Part shown: piece by piece, positions 32,757 to 40,672 of the stretch
Numbering within the stretch: the stretch's first letter is position 1
How the letters are laid out: every line of letters begins with the position of its first letter
Source of the DNA: Acidobacteriota bacterium
Lineage (GTDB): Bacteria > Acidobacteriota > UBA6911 > RPQK01 > JAJDTT01
Reading direction: 5' to 3'
Length of the DNA stretch: 40,672 bases
Assembly: GCA_028874215.1 (NCBI GenBank)
Contig: JAPPLF010000079.1
Span: 1 to 40,672, forward strand
Made by a program: the position numbers and the translations under genes
The notes under the pieces: model-generated
Database searches by the model: none
What the model was told of the DNA's origin: nothing
Seen by the model: the letters and a program-made list of their open reading frames with translations, nothing else

Positions 32757-34697
32757 TTATTCTACGGGATTGTGGATGAGGTGGATTCCCTCGGAGAGGG
32801 TGCCCGCGAGAAGCTCTCCCGAAGTGGACAGATGCAAGGTCGTGATACGTGGTCCGGAGTTGCCTCGATCGAACGTGCGCCAGCTATCGCCCCCGTCGGG
32901 ACTCGCATACAGGTGCCCCAGCAGGGAGTCGCTGGCGAAGACGCGGAGGTTCGGTCCGCGCGCGCCAATCGAAAGGGCAGAGACGTCCAGAGGCTGAATT
33001 CCATCGGCCTGTACCCATTCGTCCCCGTTCCGGTTGCTGACGAAGACGCCTTTGCTCGTCCCGCAAAACAGGCGCGTTGCAGACCGGCCGACGATGTTCA
33101 CCCGGACTGGCGGCAGCCCGGGGGGTGGAAGCAGCCAGGTGTCCCCGCCGTCGCGCGATCGGAACAGGCCGGAATCGGTCCCGGCAAACAAGGTCGCCGT
33201 CGGCAAGTCATACAGCAGGGACTGCGCCGCGCCGATATCGCCTGATATCTCCTTCTTTTCCAGCGTGCCGGTCTCCAGATCCAAATGGAAGACCCCTTGG
33301 GTCGTGGCCAGGAAGAGACCGGTCTCCTTCCGGTTCGAAAACGAAAGGTCGAGGACGGGCAGCTTCGAGACCTCCCCGACCCGCTGCCATGGGGTCTCGT
33401 CGGGGACCCCCACGAAGAGGCCGGTTCCCGTCCCCAGATACACCTTGGAGGAGAGGCGCGAGGGACGGATCGCCCGGATCGAATCCGCGCTTCCGTCGAG
33501 ACCGTCGTTGAATGCGCTCCACTTCCAACCTCTTCCCTTGAGGGTGAAGAATCCGCCGTAATCGCGGTCCAGGACGACGCTGGCGTAATACACGTGGGAA
33601 CGGCGCGGATCGGACTCCAGAGCGCCGATCTGCCGATGGACGAATCCCCGGTTGGATGGGGAGAAGGTGGCGCCCCCGTCGTCGGAGCGAAGGATGCCGG
33701 CGTCGTCGGAACCCACCAGAATCACCGAAGGCCGGTGGGGATGCACGGCCACGGCGTTCAGGACCACCCCGGAGATCAGCTGCTTCCAGGATTTGCCGGC
33801 GTCTCTGGTGATGAACAGGCCCTTGGTGGTTCCGGCGTATAGGGTTGCCGGGTCGGAGGGATCCATCTGGAGCGCACGGGTTCTCCTCGCCTCCTTGGGC
33901 AGTCCGTTCTTCAACCTGAACCACTTCTCGCCGCCATTGTCCGACTTGTAGATTCCGGAGCAGGCCCCCGCGTAAATGGTGTCGGGCTTGCCGGGCTCCA
34001 CGACCATGGCGAACAGGTCGCTGTCATCAGCCATTCCCTGGTGGATCGGGACCCACTTGCGTCCCAGGTTGGCGGTCTTCCACGCCAAGTGGAAGGTACC
34101 CACAAAGAGAGTCGGCGGGTTCTGGTCATCGAAGGCGAGGGAGTCGACGTTGTAGAGACTCCTGTATCCGCGCGTGATCCGGTCCCACGTCTTGCCCCGG
34201 TCGCGGCTCAGCAGCACACCCTCCAAGATCCCGATGGCGATGATGGACGGGTCCGACGGCGCGATGGCCATGGCGCGGATGGTGCTGTCGTAACGGCCCA
34301 GGGCGATGGGCTCCCACTCCAGGCCCCCGTTCTCGGAACGGAACAGTTTTCCGCGGTTGGCTTTCAGTTCCCAAGCGGCGGCATAGAGGGTGGCCGGATC
34401 GGAGGGGTCGAAGGCCAGGTTGTCCACCACGAGATCCCTGCGTCCCAAACCGGGATCGATTCGAGACCAACCCAGTCCCGTGTTCCGCGAGACGTAGATC
34501 TGGCCATCGCTGGTGCCCAGATAGAAGGTGTCGGGTTTTCCGGGATGGACGGCCAGAGAACGCACGTCTCCTCCGAAGGGACCCAGGACGATGGAATCCG
34601 CGTTGCCCGTCAGGGACGAATCCACCATTGCCAGGGTGAACCAGCAGATGAGAAACGTCCGGCCGCGCGCCCGCCAAATGCTCCTGGAATCAATCAT
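32757..34697 (-). CDS. secreted BNR/Ycf48-like beta-propeller protein
   Basis: Predicted exported protein of 646 residues. A signal segment (RTFLICWFTLAMVDSSLTG) is followed by many Asp-box/BNR repeats: YVSRNTGLGWSRI, FRSENGGLEWEPI, LLSRDRGKTWDRI, YKSDNGGEKWFRL, FITRDAGKSWKQL, LRSDDGGATFSPS and FRSRDGGDTWLLP, each followed by a DPATLYAG-like strand. The fold resembles sortilin/Ycf48 propellers that bind proteins or glycans. The open frame extends to 34784, but ATG 34697 places the signal segment at the N-terminus. Ligand not known. Confidence 0.85.
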   Translation of the reverse strand: MIDSRSIWRARGRTFLICWFTLAMVDSSLTGNADSIVLGPFGGDVRSLAVHPGKPDTFYLGTSDGQIYVSRNTGLGWSRIDPGLGRRDLVVDNLAFDPSDPATLYAAAWELKANRGKLFRSENGGLEWEPIALGRYDSTIRAMAIAPSDPSIIAIGILEGVLLSRDRGKTWDRITRGYRSLYNVDSLAFDDQNPPTLFVGTFHLAWKTANLGRKWVPIHQGMADDSDLFAMVVEPGKPDTIYAGACSGIYKSDNGGEKWFRLKNGLPKEARRTRALQMDPSDPATLYAGTTKGLFITRDAGKSWKQLISGVVLNAVAVHPHRPSVILVGSDDAGILRSDDGGATFSPSNRGFVHRQIGALESDPRRSHVYYASVVLDRDYGGFFTLKGRGWKWSAFNDGLDGSADSIRAIRPSRLSSKVYLGTGTGLFVGVPDETPWQRVGEVSKLPVLDLSFSNRKETGLFLATTQGVFHLDLETGTLEKKEISGDIGAAQSLLYDLPTATLFAGTDSGLFRSRDGGDTWLLPPPGLPPVRVNIVGRSATRLFCGTSKGVFVSNRNGDEWVQADGIQPLDVSALSIGARGPNLRVFASDSLLGHLYASPDGGDSWRTFDRGNSGPRITTLHLSTSGELLAGTLSEGIHLIHNPVE

Positions 34698-34812
34698 GGC
34701 GTCTATTCTACCCCGTTCGTCACTTGTGAAGAATGCCGAAGTCTTCGCTTGCGCCGCGCCGCCGTCGAGAACGCCGCGTTCCATGCAAGCATCGCCCGGA
34801 CACCTTCTTTGC

Positions 34813-35997
34813 TCAATCCCTCCGGCTCAATTTTCTCTCTACCCGGATTTCCACCGTGCAGGTGGAGGTGTTCTCCGAATCGCTCAGCTCCGCAGTGATG
34901 GTGTAGACGCCTTCAACCAGTCCCGTGGAGTCGAATCGGGCCGAATCCCCCTCCAGCGATACGGCGCCCCCGCTGGCAATCCAGGCAATACTCAGGACGT
35001 CGTCGTCCGGGTCCAGGGCGTGGACCCGTATTTTGGTCCACTCCCCTGACTTGACCGTCTGGCGGCCCGGGTGGCAGCGGATGACGGGAGGACGGTTGAT
35101 CTTTCTCTGGATGACCAGTTGGGCCGTCCAGCCATGCCGGCCGGGGTCCGTGCCTTTGAGGTTCAAACTGTAACCGGCCGAGAGTTGGAACCAGCGCCGG
35201 GAGAGGAGCCGCATTCCCAGGTGCAGTTCGAGAGGCGACTCGAATCGGGAACCGCCGAGGCGGGTTCCGGCCAACTCGGCGACGAACGTGGCCTCATGAC
35301 CCAGTGGAAAGTCCAGACCCACGCCGTAGTCGAACTGGTGTCCGGGGATCGCTTCCGGTTCGTCGCCGGAGTAGAGGAAACCTCCGTTGACCGTGAGTCT
35401 TGCGAGGGCGGAGATTTGATGCGAGATGAGAATATCCAATCCCAGTCCCGTCCCCGGCGCAGCCGGTTCGGAGAATGTGGCTGGGAATCCGGTCGAATTG
35501 GAGACTCGCACTTTGGGCTGGAGGGCGAGTCCGAAGGGATGTCCGTGCCTGGGCGACCGCAGATTCAGTTTCAATCCGGCCCACAGGTTTCCGGAAATCG
35601 CCCCTGAGGGAAGGTCCGGATGGGCGGAATGGGCGGGCAAGGCCAAGCTGTCGCCGGGAAGGCGGATCTCGGTGAGGTCGTTCACGGGATTCGAGCCGAA
35701 CCACTTCCGCGCTTCCCAGGAGAGGAAGCCCTCCAGGTGGTCGCGCAGTCCCAAAGTGAACGAGACGGGAAAGTGGGTGACTCGGGCTTGCCCGGCCAGT
35801 CTGTGGAACCGGGCGTGATGAAGCCCCAGGCTGAATTCACCGGTTCGCAGGGTTTCGGGGGTAGCCAGGTTGAAGAGGCCGGTCGACCCCTTCCAACTGG
35901 GACGCAACTGTTTGAATCTGTTGCGGCCGGCGGCAGCGGCCATATCGGGGAGCAGGATCACGAACCCCAAAGCGGCCAGCGTGACGCGTCTACCCAT
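34813..35997 (-). CDS. outer-membrane barrel protein with C-terminal Ig-like domain
   Basis: Protein of 394 residues. A signal peptide (RRVTLAALGFVILLPDMAAAA) precedes about 270 residues of alternating amphipathic strands typical of an outer-membrane barrel (GEFSLGLHHARF, PVSFTLGLRDHLEGFLSW, NLWAGLKLNL, DYGVGLDFPLGHEATFVAEL, WFQLSAGYSLNLKG). The last 90 residues form a PKD/Ig-like domain (IRVHALDPDDDVLSIAWIASGG; TITAELSDSENTSTCTVEI). Function unknown; surface display or structural anchoring is plausible. Confidence 0.75.
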   Translation of the reverse strand: MGRRVTLAALGFVILLPDMAAAAGRNRFKQLRPSWKGSTGLFNLATPETLRTGEFSLGLHHARFHRLAGQARVTHFPVSFTLGLRDHLEGFLSWEARKWFGSNPVNDLTEIRLPGDSLALPAHSAHPDLPSGAISGNLWAGLKLNLRSPRHGHPFGLALQPKVRVSNSTGFPATFSEPAAPGTGLGLDILISHQISALARLTVNGGFLYSGDEPEAIPGHQFDYGVGLDFPLGHEATFVAELAGTRLGGSRFESPLELHLGMRLLSRRWFQLSAGYSLNLKGTDPGRHGWTAQLVIQRKINRPPVIRCHPGRQTVKSGEWTKIRVHALDPDDDVLSIAWIASGGAVSLEGDSARFDSTGLVEGVYTITAELSDSENTSTCTVEIRVERKLSRRD

Positions 35998-36086
35998 GCC
36001 TGCAAAAGTCGATCGGCACGTTTCCCTGGTGCTCCGGAATCGGTGGGGACGGCGAATGGCCGGCGGGTCCCGGCGAGGGATCTCTC

Positions 36087-36239
36087 CTAGGTTCCGGCAT
36101 CCGCCCGAACGCCGTCTCCGTTGAGGTTGGTGTCGTTCAAGCCGGCGTAGTCGTCGATGTCTTCAAAGTCGTCGGTGTCGTCTTCGTCCTCGAACTCGTC
36201 GTACAGATCGTCATCCTGTGCCAAGATGCTTGCAGTCAT
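36087..36239 (-). CDS. very acidic 50-residue protein
   Basis: Not recognised. The short protein begins MTASILAQ and then has an almost unbroken run of Asp and Glu (DDDLYDEFEDEDDTDDFEDI), followed by a polar Asn/Asp-rich end. GGAG lies about 9-10 nt before the ATG at 36239; the frame itself stays open to 36287. No cysteines or membrane helix. It is divergent from the CPBP protease gene 117 bp away. It could bind a basic protein or divalent metal, or be a protease substrate; none is shown. Confidence 0.5.
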   Translation of the reverse strand: MTASILAQDDDLYDEFEDEDDTDDFEDIDDYAGLNDTNLNGDGVRADAGT

Positions 36240-36355
36240 CGATTGAGTCTCCAACGCGATTATCCGCGCCCGCCTGACCCAGTTCAACTCACCCGGCGGG
36301 GATCCACCCGGTATGGAATCTCGTCATGCTGGTTCCGTAGTAGAGTGGTTTCGAA

Positions 36356-37039
36356 GTGAAATCCTTGGGGGCGCTGTTGGAAGTGGTTGCGGTGGCTGTG
36401 GGGGGCATGGTCCTGGCATCGCCGGCGATCAGGTTCCTGGGCTTGTCCGCCGAGGACATCTACGGGGACGTCCCTCATCTCGTCCTCTATCTGATGCTGG
36501 AAACGTCGTTGACGTTGGGCATCATTCTGATCCTGTTGTGGACCGGGGACCGCCGCCTCCGGGACCTGGGATGGGCCAAACGGGGTTGGCGGAAGGAGTC
36601 GTGGGCCGGGGTGTCGGTCGTGCCTCTCCTCTTCGGCGCCACTTTTCTGGTGGGGTTCCTCTTCCGGATCTTTCTGCCCCAGTACGTCTCCGAGTCGAAT
36701 CCGCTGTTGGAGATGATCCAGGACGGGACCGACCTGGGATTGCTGCTGATCAGCAGCGTTGTTGTCGGCGGGATCAAGGAAGAGGTTCAGAGAGCCTTCA
36801 TCCTGGTGCACTTCCGAAACCATCTCGGAGGAGCGGTTCCGGGTTTGATCCTCTGGAGCGCATTCTTCGGAGCGGGGCATTCCTTCCAGGGCGTCGATTT
36901 CGCCGTGGCCGCGGGTGTTCTGGGGCTGCTCTTCGGTCTGCTCTATCTCTGGAGAGGACATCTGGCCGCTCCCATCGTGGCCCATGCCCTCTATGACGTG
37001 GTCACCCTCTTGATCTTCTGGGGATTGCTCCGCTCCTAG
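36356..37039 (+). CDS. CPBP-family intramembrane metalloprotease
   Basis: Polytopic protein of 227 residues with about six to eight helices. The Abi/CPBP motifs are present: motif 1 GGIKEEVQRAFIL (two glutamates with Arg spaced EExxR), motif 2 FFGAGHSFQG, and motif 3 AHALYD. Family members cleave within membranes or process peptides such as bacteriocin precursors. GTG start at 36356. Its 3' end overlaps the convergent rnc gene by 4 bp. Substrate not known. Confidence 0.85.
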   Translation: MKSLGALLEVVAVAVGGMVLASPAIRFLGLSAEDIYGDVPHLVLYLMLETSLTLGIILILLWTGDRRLRDLGWAKRGWRKESWAGVSVVPLLFGATFLVGFLFRIFLPQYVSESNPLLEMIQDGTDLGLLLISSVVVGGIKEEVQRAFILVHFRNHLGGAVPGLILWSAFFGAGHSFQGVDFAVAAGVLGLLFGLLYLWRGHLAAPIVAHALYDVVTLLIFWGLLRS

Positions 37040-37818
37040 CGCGGCTCCAAACGGTCGAGAGCCCGCCGCGCGGCCTTCTGTTCGGCCTGTTTCTTCGACG
37101 TGCCCCGGGCCCGTCCCAACACCCGGTTCAGACCCCGAACCTCGACCAGAAAAATCTTGGAATGCTGCGGACCCAACTCCCGGATCACCGCGTAGCTCGG
37201 TTCTTGTGCTCCCAGCACGTGCAGGCGCTCCTGGAGCCTGGACTTGTAGTTTCCCAGTTCTAGTTCGTTCCGGGCATCCTGCCTGAGATGATCTCGAAAC
37301 TGGTGCAGCACGAAGGACCGGGCCGCCTCCAGTCCGCCATCCAGATAAATGGCGGCGATGACGCTTTCGAAGGCGTCGGCCAGTATGGTATTTCGCCTTC
37401 GACCTCCTGTCTTCTCTTCGTTGGGGCTCAGCCTGAGATACCGTCCAAGTCCCAAGCGCCCGGACAGGGTGGCCAACTCGGACTTGGAGACGAGAAAGGA
37501 ACGGGTTTTTGACAACTCTCCTTCGGCCCGATCCGGGTTGGCGAGGTACAGCGACTCACTGATGATCAGTTCCAGAACCGAGTCCCCGAGAAACTCGAGG
37601 GACTCGTAGTGCTGTCCGGGTGTTCCCGCTTGGTGAGCGAAGGAACGGTGGGTGAGGGCCCGCTCCAGAACACGAATCCGGTGAAAACGATGGCCCAGGC
37701 GGCCCTGCAGGCTCTTGAGATCTTTCTGGCGGGAGGCAGGCTGACGGCGGGAATGAGATCGGATCCAGGCCCGTAAGTGGACCGACAGCCCGGACCATGA
37801 AAGAAGGATTCTTTTCAA
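37036..37818 (-). CDS. rnc: ribonuclease III
   Basis: Double-stranded RNA endonuclease of 260 residues that processes rRNA and other RNAs. The signature ESLEFLGDSVLELII (canonical ERLEFLGDSVL) and the second acidic pair in ADAFESVIAAIYLDGG give all four catalytic carboxylates. The dsRNA-binding domain runs from NYKSRLQERLHVLG to KKQAEQKAARRALDRL. About 34 basic residues precede the domain. The TTG at 37818 is the only usable start in this extension. Confidence 0.95.
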   Translation of the reverse strand: MKRILLSWSGLSVHLRAWIRSHSRRQPASRQKDLKSLQGRLGHRFHRIRVLERALTHRSFAHQAGTPGQHYESLEFLGDSVLELIISESLYLANPDRAEGELSKTRSFLVSKSELATLSGRLGLGRYLRLSPNEEKTGGRRRNTILADAFESVIAAIYLDGGLEAARSFVLHQFRDHLRQDARNELELGNYKSRLQERLHVLGAQEPSYAVIRELGPQHSKIFLVEVRGLNRVLGRARGTSKKQAEQKAARRALDRLEPR

Positions 37819-37870
37819 GTATCGACCCGGGATGCAGTCTCGGCCTCGTCCGGAATGGACCGAATTGGCG

Positions 37871-38851
37871 TCAAGGATTTTCTGTCGGAGGGGCCGCTCC
37901 CACGTCCGGAAGGATGAACTGCTGCATCTCCTGATTCTGGAGTTCTTGAAGCGCCGCTTCCTTGGCGGCCTTTTGCTGCATCAGGTACTCGCGCTGCTGT
38001 TTGATGAGGTCCTCGATGCCATCCGTCTTCTTGTGAATGAAGGTGTAGAGCTGATCGAGTTGCTCCCGTGCGATCTGGGCCGTCATTCCCCCGGTGGCTG
38101 TCGCGCGGGCATAGGCTTCAAGGGCCTTCTCCGCATTCCGCTGTCCAAGGTAGGCCCGCCCCATGCGCAGATAGGCTCGATCATGGTCCGGTTCCAATTC
38201 GACCACCTTGGAGAAATGTTCGACGCAACTGTTCAGGTGCTGGGCCTTGGTGGAGCTGCTCTTCATGGATTGATGCAGATTCGCCAATCCCAGGGCGTAG
38301 TGGCCATCCGCCTCCAGTCGCTCTTTATTGCGAGTCCATTCCACCAGACTCATTTGTCCGGGCTGTTGTGCGGCAGCGGCGCCATCCAGACCCAGTTGCG
38401 CTCTGGCCAAGGCCTTCTGCACCTCACCCCTCTCGGCATATCCAACGGCCAGTTCGATCAGGAGGACGTAACTGGAGGGCAGCTCGGCAATGGCCTTCTC
38501 GCCGTGCTCCACGAACCGCTCGTACTCATTCTGCTGCTGGAAGTAGAGAGCCAGAAGCTGGTGGGCCAACGGCGTCAGGCCGCTCTTCGGATGAAACTCA
38601 AGGAAGTCCATGGCCAGTTCGGCCTTCTGCTGCAGATCCTCGGTCTGATCGATGGCCGTCCAGGCGTCGAACTCCTCCTTGGTCTGGGCTTGCCCCACAA
38701 CCCTGACCGGTTCGGGTGGAGCCACCAGGGGTTCGTCTTCGTCCAAGAGAAATCCTTCGTCTTGCTGTCCCTGGTTCTGATTCTGAGCGACGGCCCAGTC
38801 CCCAGTGGAAAACAAACCCAGGAGAACAATAATGGCGAGAACCTGTTTCAT
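37871..38851 (-). CDS. exported TPR protein
   Basis: Protein of 326 residues. A signal peptide (QVLAIIVLLGLFSTGDWAVAQ) is followed by a Gln/Asp/Glu-rich linker and TPR-like helical repeats (PLAHQLLALYFQQQNEYERFV; VLLIELAVGYAERGEVQKAL; DRAYLRMGRAYLGQRNAEKALEAYARA). The C-terminus is coiled-coil (IKQQREYLMQQKAAKEAALQ). GGAGAAAAAGA precedes the ATG. Probably a periplasmic scaffold; partner not known. Lies 130 bp after the next TPR gene on the same strand. Confidence 0.82.
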   Translation of the reverse strand: MKQVLAIIVLLGLFSTGDWAVAQNQNQGQQDEGFLLDEDEPLVAPPEPVRVVGQAQTKEEFDAWTAIDQTEDLQQKAELAMDFLEFHPKSGLTPLAHQLLALYFQQQNEYERFVEHGEKAIAELPSSYVLLIELAVGYAERGEVQKALARAQLGLDGAAAAQQPGQMSLVEWTRNKERLEADGHYALGLANLHQSMKSSSTKAQHLNSCVEHFSKVVELEPDHDRAYLRMGRAYLGQRNAEKALEAYARATATGGMTAQIAREQLDQLYTFIHKKTDGIEDLIKQQREYLMQQKAAKEAALQELQNQEMQQFILPDVGAAPPTENP

Positions 38852-38981
38852 TCTTTTTCTCCGAATCTCATGAAAAGAGGGCCGCCCCGATCAGGAGGCT
38901 AGACGGTAATTGTGGCACAAAAGGCCAACGAATTCACGGAAGGGAAGATGCAGGAGCACCCGTTGCGGGCGCCCTCTTGAC

Positions 38982-40550
38982 TCATTCCTCCGGTTCCTCC
39001 GGCCCCAGGGATTCGATCAATTCGGAGGCTTCTTTCCTGGCCCCCTTCAGATCCCCTTCCAGGACCAGGACTTGCTGAAAGCGCTTCCGGGCCTCGGCCA
39101 TGGATCCCTGGGAGGCCAGGATGCGGCCCATGCGGACGAGGGACAGACCTCGGACCCACACGGGTGCCCTCGAATTCGAGACGCTCTCGTAGTACGCGAA
39201 CGCCCGCTGCAAGTCTCCCGTCTGGCCCGAGATCTGAGCCATGTAGAAGAGGCCGCTGGTGTTTCCCGGATCTTCCCGAAGAAGTTCTTCCAAGCGCTGC
39301 TCCGCCTCGTGAAACTGCTTCCGGGCCATCAATTGACCGGCCTCGTTGAGAAGCGAAATGATGCGGTTTTTTCGCTCCACCCGCTGCCGTTCGCGTTCCT
39401 GGGCTGCCTGGAGTTTCCTTTCTTCTTCGGCGAGCGATTCTTCCATGGCCGCGATGGCGGATTCCGCCTCCTTCAGGTTGTCCTCATCCAGATCCTGGAG
39501 GAGCAGTTCGGCGTAGGCCGGAAATGAAAGCAACCCGCTGCGTTCATATTCGATCAACTGCCGGTAAAAGGAGGGAAGAGCCACCAGGCCCTGTCGAAAG
39601 AACTCCACGATCTCCCGTTTGGGGTCGTCGGGCGGGTGCATCCGCAGGATCAGACTTTCGATCATGGACTCGGCCAGGATGAGCAGAATCCGGTCCCGGT
39701 ATTCGGGATTCAGTTGGGGCTGCTTGTTGGCCATCCGCAAGATGTCGGCGTCCTCGTCCATCCGGGCCACGTACTTCTCGATCAGAGGATCGATGAGGAC
39801 GTGGAGGTATTCGTGCTGGAGGGCGACGTAGTTCTCTGCGGGGTCGTCCGCGGGCCCCACGATGACGTAGTAGATCCGTTCCAGGTTCCGCGCATTCACG
39901 GTGTCCTTGGCGTTGAGGAGGTCGGGAATGAAGATGATGGTCCGGTCCAGGACTCTCCGGGGACCGATCCGGAAGTAGCGGAGCGTCTGATGGATCAGTT
40001 TTTCGAGTACGGGCCGGTAACGTTCGACTTCGTGTTCGTAGCGCTTGAGATGGCCGGTCCACAGATCGGCAATGCCGGCCGGTGCGTAGAGTTCACGCAC
40101 CAGATCGGCAAAGCCTCGCAAGGGAAGGATGTCCGCCGGCAGGTGGTCGGTCTCTTCCGGGAAGGCCAGCTCCGGGACATCCGAAAGGAGCAGCGCCAGG
40201 GAGATGTAGTCGGCGCTCTCCCGGCCCTCGTCCCGGTATCGGCGGTGGGATTCGTAGTAGGTCTGGAGACGAAGAACCAGATCGGGATCGAGTCCTTCCA
40301 GATGCCGGCGCACTGCTTGCCGCTCCGTCGAGAGCGTTTTCCCGGATCTCTCGTAGTCGAATCCGGCGGCGTTGAGCGCGGCCATGACGGCGAAGACGCG
40401 GGCATCGTTCTTGAAGGTGATGTTGACCAGATCTTCCAGTTCAGGCTGCGAATTCACAGGTGCCGGCTGCGGGTCCTCCGCAGGGGTCTCTTCGCCCCGG
40501 ACCGGCGGCGAAAAGAGCAGAAAGAGAGTGAGTAATCGGATTGGCATCAT
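38982..40550 (-). CDS. exported protein with HExxH motif and C-terminal TPRs
   Basis: Protein of 522 residues. A short signal peptide (MPIRLLTLFLLFSPPVRG) leads into a helical domain with an HExxH motif at H246-E247 and H250 (LQHEYLHVLID). Possible third ligands E294 and E298 (LAESMIESLILR) lie about 45-50 residues later, as in gluzincin-type zinc proteases. A charged coiled coil (EESLAEEERKLQAAQERERQ) and TPRs (NEAGQLMARKQFHEAEQRL; SGLFYMAQISGQTGDLQRAFAYYE) follow. Start choices are TTG 40559, ATG 40550 or ATG 40547; an ATG is preferred. I do not recognise the family. Confidence 0.8.
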   Translation of the reverse strand: MMPIRLLTLFLLFSPPVRGEETPAEDPQPAPVNSQPELEDLVNITFKNDARVFAVMAALNAAGFDYERSGKTLSTERQAVRRHLEGLDPDLVLRLQTYYESHRRYRDEGRESADYISLALLLSDVPELAFPEETDHLPADILPLRGFADLVRELYAPAGIADLWTGHLKRYEHEVERYRPVLEKLIHQTLRYFRIGPRRVLDRTIIFIPDLLNAKDTVNARNLERIYYVIVGPADDPAENYVALQHEYLHVLIDPLIEKYVARMDEDADILRMANKQPQLNPEYRDRILLILAESMIESLILRMHPPDDPKREIVEFFRQGLVALPSFYRQLIEYERSGLLSFPAYAELLLQDLDEDNLKEAESAIAAMEESLAEEERKLQAAQERERQRVERKNRIISLLNEAGQLMARKQFHEAEQRLEELLREDPGNTSGLFYMAQISGQTGDLQRAFAYYESVSNSRAPVWVRGLSLVRMGRILASQGSMAEARKRFQQVLVLEGDLKGARKEASELIESLGPEEPEE

Positions 40551-40595
40551 CGTCCGCAACTCATCGTAATGCAGAATACGAGGAACGAGAAGAGC

Positions 40596-40642
40596 TAGCA
40601 GCCCGTGGTAAAAGTCGTCACGGCATTCGACCGTCCCTGCAT
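40596..40642 (-). repeat. dispersed repeat, copy 2
   Basis: Inverted match to 31411-31458, just upstream of the HExxH/TPR gene. The minus strand shares GGTCGAA, GCCGTGACGAC and CGGGCTGCTA with copy 1. It may continue past the right edge. Confidence 0.6.
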
Positions 40643-40672
40643 CCCGGCGGACTGCGTTGCGATTCGGGCACA

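Overview
The window reads as GC-rich bacterial chromosome. The most likely source is an acidobacterium. The evidence is one very long FtsX/MacB-type permease of the 'acidobacterial duplicated permease' kind, a sigma-54-controlled MDIxRP-type efflux adaptor, a TPR/FG-GAP/ASPIC-UnbV (CRTAC1-like) giant protein, and several secreted propeller and TPR proteins. Taxonomy is inferred from gene content only. I see no rRNA or tRNA gene, transposase, integrase or CRISPR array.

Layout, left to right. (1) 212-9449 is an efflux module on the minus strand: TolC-like outer-membrane channel, HlyD/MacA-like adaptor, MacB-like ATPase, long permease, NtrC-type regulator, NtrY-type kinase. Both the TolC gene and the adaptor operon have the same regulatory unit: two TGTCCG-N4-CGGACA palindromes 20 bp apart, then a perfect -24/-12 sigma-54 promoter, then the start codon, with spacings equal to within about 1 bp. 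The NtrC-type regulator in the operon is the obvious candidate to bind these palindromes. (2) 9571-11561 holds a secreted five-bladed-propeller glycosidase-like protein and a small membrane protein. (3) 11638-13722 is a tightly overlapping plus-strand trio: ABC-2 permease, DUF420 membrane protein, and a HEAT/lipoyl-like protein. (4) 13701-15067 is a minus-strand group of small genes: a zinc-binding anti-sigma-like protein with a basic tail, a 51-residue membrane protein, a bacterial Janus/Ocnus (phosphohistidine phosphatase-like) protein with KRRR repeats, and a ferredoxin. (5) 15237-24056, plus strand: EF-P, then AddB, AddA and ETF-ubiquinone oxidoreductase. (6) 24073-30469, minus strand: bactofilin, methyltransferase-like protein, TPR/FG-GAP/UnbV protein and CstA, nearly all translationally coupled. 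(7) 30566-32272, plus strand: two unknown proteins and a zinc-ribbon RDD membrane protein. (8) 32250-36239, minus strand: an unknown membrane protein, a secreted BNR/Ycf48-like propeller, an outer-membrane barrel with an Ig-like domain and a tiny acidic protein. (9) 36356-40550: a CPBP membrane protease (plus), then RNase III and two secreted TPR proteins (minus), one with an HExxH motif.

The strongest leads are these. First, the duplicated palindrome/sigma-54/start-codon unit, whose predicted transcription start lies only about 2 nt before the ATG. Second, an AddAB enzyme in which the AddB nuclease motif is degenerate (S-Y-V in place of D-Y-K) while AddA keeps its nuclease motif and also carries a Cys quartet like the AddB iron-sulfur staple. 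Third, a bacterial Janus/Ocnus protein that seems to lack the catalytic histidine. Everything here comes from reading the sequence; no database search was run.
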